A stretch of 50,406 nucleotides of DNA. It comes from Terribium retamae (GTDB lineage Bacteria > Pseudomonadota > Alphaproteobacteria > Rhizobiales > Rhizobiaceae). The translations under genes were made by a program, and so were the position numbers. Below are positions 49,103 to 50,406 of this stretch, one piece after another. Numbering within the stretch: position 1 is the stretch's first letter; every line of letters begins with the position of its first letter. The notes beneath the pieces were generated by a model. It searched no databases. It was given only the letters and a program-made list of their open reading frames with translations, and had not been told where the DNA came from. The stretch is taken from the NCBI RefSeq assembly GCF_022347545.1, contig NZ_JAKREW010000035.1, positions 1 to 50,406 on the forward strand, given 5' to 3'.

Positions 49103-50269
49103 ATGACGGCAAGCATCGTTGGTTGGGCGCATTCGCGCTTCGGCAAGCTGGAGGGCGAGACCCTCGAAGGCATGATCACCAAGGTCGCCGCGGAGGCGCT
49201 CGAGCACGCCGGCATCGGACCCGATGACGTCGACGAGATCGTGCTTGGTCATTTCAATGCCGGCTTTTCAGCTCAGGATTTCACTGCCAGCCTCGTGTTG
49301 CAGGCGGACGACCGGTTGCGTTTCAAGCCGGCCACTCGTGTGGAGAATGCCTGCGCGACCGGTTCGGCGGCTGTTCGTCAAGGCATTCGTGCCATCGATG
49401 CCAATGCCGCCCGTGTCGTCCTGGTGGTTGGTGCCGAACAGATGACCACCACACCCGGTCCCGAAATCGGCAAGAACCTTCTCAAGGCTTCATATCTGCC
49501 GGAAGACGGCGACACGCCTGCCGGTTTCGCCGGCGTCTTCGGCAAGATCGCCCAGGCCTATTTCCAGCGCTACGGCGACCAGTCCGATGCGCTGGCCATG
49601 ATCGCCGCCAAGAACCACAAGAACGGCGTCGACAATCCTTATGCGCAGATGCGCAAGGATTTCGGCTTCGACTTCTGTCGCCAGGAAAGCGAAAAGAACC
49701 CGTTCGTCGCCGGGCCGCTGAAGCGCACCGATTGCTCTCTGGTTTCCGACGGTGCCGCTGCCCTGGTACTCGCCGATACCGACACCGCGCTCAGGATGCG
49801 GCGCGCCATCACCTTCCGGGCCAACGAGCATGTCCAGGATTTCCTGCCGATGTCGAAGCGCGACATCCTTGCCTTTGAAGGCTGCGAACAGGCTTGGGAG
49901 CGCGCGCTCAAGAAGGCCGGCGTTACGCTTGGCGATCTATCCTTCGTGGAGACGCATGACTGCTTCACCATTGCCGAACTGATCGAATACGAAGCGATGG
50001 GCCTCGCCAAGCCGGGCGAAGGCGCAAAGCTGGCGCTCGAAGGCTACACCGCCAAGGACGGCAAGCTGCCGGTCAATCCTTCCGGCGGCCTCAAGGCCAA
50101 GGGCCATCCAATCGGCGCCACCGGGGTCTCGATGCATGTGTTGACCGCCATGCAACTCGCCGGCGAAGCCGGTGGCATCCAGGTGAAGGATGCAAAGCTC
50201 GGCGGCATCTTCAACATGGGCGGCGCGGCGGTCGCCAATTATGTCTCGATCCTCGATCGTATTCGCTAG
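49103..50269 (+). CDS. Thiolase-family acetyl-CoA acyltransferase (SCP2/SCPx type)
   Basis: The 388-residue product has the nucleophilic Cys84 in RVENACATGSAAVRQG and the conserved GLKAKGHPIGATG (His335). The usual C-terminal CxG cysteine of thiolases is absent: that region reads GGIFNMGGAAVAN; instead the HDCF motif (VETHDCFTIAELIE) is present, a mark of SCP2-type thiolases, where its Cys is thought to replace the missing one. I start at ATG 49103 (tggaga upstream); the open frame from 48788 overlaps betI and the bet operator. It is divergent from betI (214 bp), so it may be independent of the bet operon. Substrate chain length is unknown. Confidence 0.85.
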   Translation: MTASIVGWAHSRFGKLEGETLEGMITKVAAEALEHAGIGPDDVDEIVLGHFNAGFSAQDFTASLVLQADDRLRFKPATRVENACATGSAAVRQGIRAIDANAARVVLVVGAEQMTTTPGPEIGKNLLKASYLPEDGDTPAGFAGVFGKIAQAYFQRYGDQSDALAMIAAKNHKNGVDNPYAQMRKDFGFDFCRQESEKNPFVAGPLKRTDCSLVSDGAAALVLADTDTALRMRRAITFRANEHVQDFLPMSKRDILAFEGCEQAWERALKKAGVTLGDLSFVETHDCFTIAELIEYEAMGLAKPGEGAKLALEGYTAKDGKLPVNPSGGLKAKGHPIGATGVSMHVLTAMQLAGEAGGIQVKDAKLGGIFNMGGAAVANYVSILDRIR

Positions 50270-50406
50270 CAACTTTTGAGATTGAAAAAACGGGGCCGGG
50301 GGGGGGGGGGGGGGGGCCGGCCGGGGGGGGGCGGGGGGGGGCCGGGGGGGGGTGTTTTTTATAAACCGCCCCCCGCGGGGGGGGGGGGGGGGGGGGGTGG
50401 GGGGGG
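50270..50406. repeat. Low-complexity G-rich end, probable artefact
   Basis: After the thiolase stop (tag 50267-50269) the sequence becomes runs of G broken by short cc and one at-rich patch. No gene or terminator can be read. It has the look of poor-quality two-colour sequencing (no-signal bases called G) or a bad contig end rather than natural DNA. Confidence 0.75.

Noticed and set aside
1..50406. CRISPR array, toxin-antitoxin, phage or defence genes
   Set aside because: No regularly spaced repeats, no Cas, restriction, toxin or phage structural motifs in any of the plausible frames.
50286..50406. G-quadruplex or telomere-like repeat at the end
   Set aside because: Irregular G runs without a repeat unit point to base-calling failure.

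Overview
The window looks like a chromosome segment of an alphaproteobacterium of the order Hyphomicrobiales (Rhizobiales), most like Mesorhizobium/Phyllobacteriaceae or Rhizobiaceae. The reasons are the gene blocks: a fructose ABC transporter with a ROK regulator and PfkB kinase (frc type), the Agrobacterium-type glycogen operon glgP-glgB-glgC-glgA-pgm, a choline-O-sulfate/betaine operon with betC, a NodQ-type CysN-CysC fusion, and high GC with strong G/C third positions. The species cannot be fixed from sequence reading alone.

Layout. 1-1199: an IS630-family insertion sequence (82-1128, TA duplication) sits inside a reading frame; removing it with one TA rejoins the frame. 1573-8909: a surface-polysaccharide segment, visibly richer in A+T than the rest, with a Wzx-like flippase, a GT2 glycosyltransferase, an opposing methyltransferase, and a tight four-gene cassette (UDP-glucose dehydrogenase, WlbA/WbpB-like oxidoreductase, hexapeptide acetyltransferase, QdtB/WbpE-like aminotransferase) that should make a nucleotide-linked 3-acetamido sugar acid. 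8910-9517: a gap without a convincing gene. 9518-13182: sulfate activation (cysD, cysNC fusion, cysQ). 13292-14431: a second WbpE-like aminotransferase on the other strand. 14661-20551: the fructose locus, with frcR, a FucU/RbsD mutarotase and frcK on the minus strand and frcBCA on the plus strand, facing away from a perfect inverted repeat that carries two TTGACA boxes. 20749-29925: glycogen operon. 29977-30417: SRPBCC-fold protein, convergent. 30567-34177: glycogen debranching enzyme and a GH13 alpha-glucosidase. 34240-36497: TadE/TadG-like proteins. 36880-42204: oligopeptide ABC transporter with the two ATPases fused. 42295-43436: glycine-zipper lipoprotein, small basic secreted protein, tRNA-Pro(CGG). 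43624-48888: bet operon (order betI-betC-betA-betB). 49103-50269: SCP2-type thiolase. 50270-50406: low-complexity G-rich end, probably a sequencing artefact.

How the genes fit together. Fructose uptake and phosphorylation, then glycogen synthesis (pgm, glgC, glgA, glgB) and breakdown (glgP, glgX, the glucosidase), form a carbon capture and storage block. The bet genes turn choline-O-sulfate into glycine betaine, an osmoprotectant. The polysaccharide segment and the neighbouring PAPS-forming enzymes would be compatible with a sulfated, amino-sugar-containing surface glycan, but no sulfotransferase is in the window, so this link is inference.

Most of the window is ordinary core metabolism. The points most worth a second look are the sugar cassette built on a UDP-glucose-type dehydrogenase, the IS630 insertion with its A8 frameshift site, the symmetric frc control region, and the tadG/opp divergent region. 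I did not see a defence system, CRISPR array, prophage or an obviously new multigene system.
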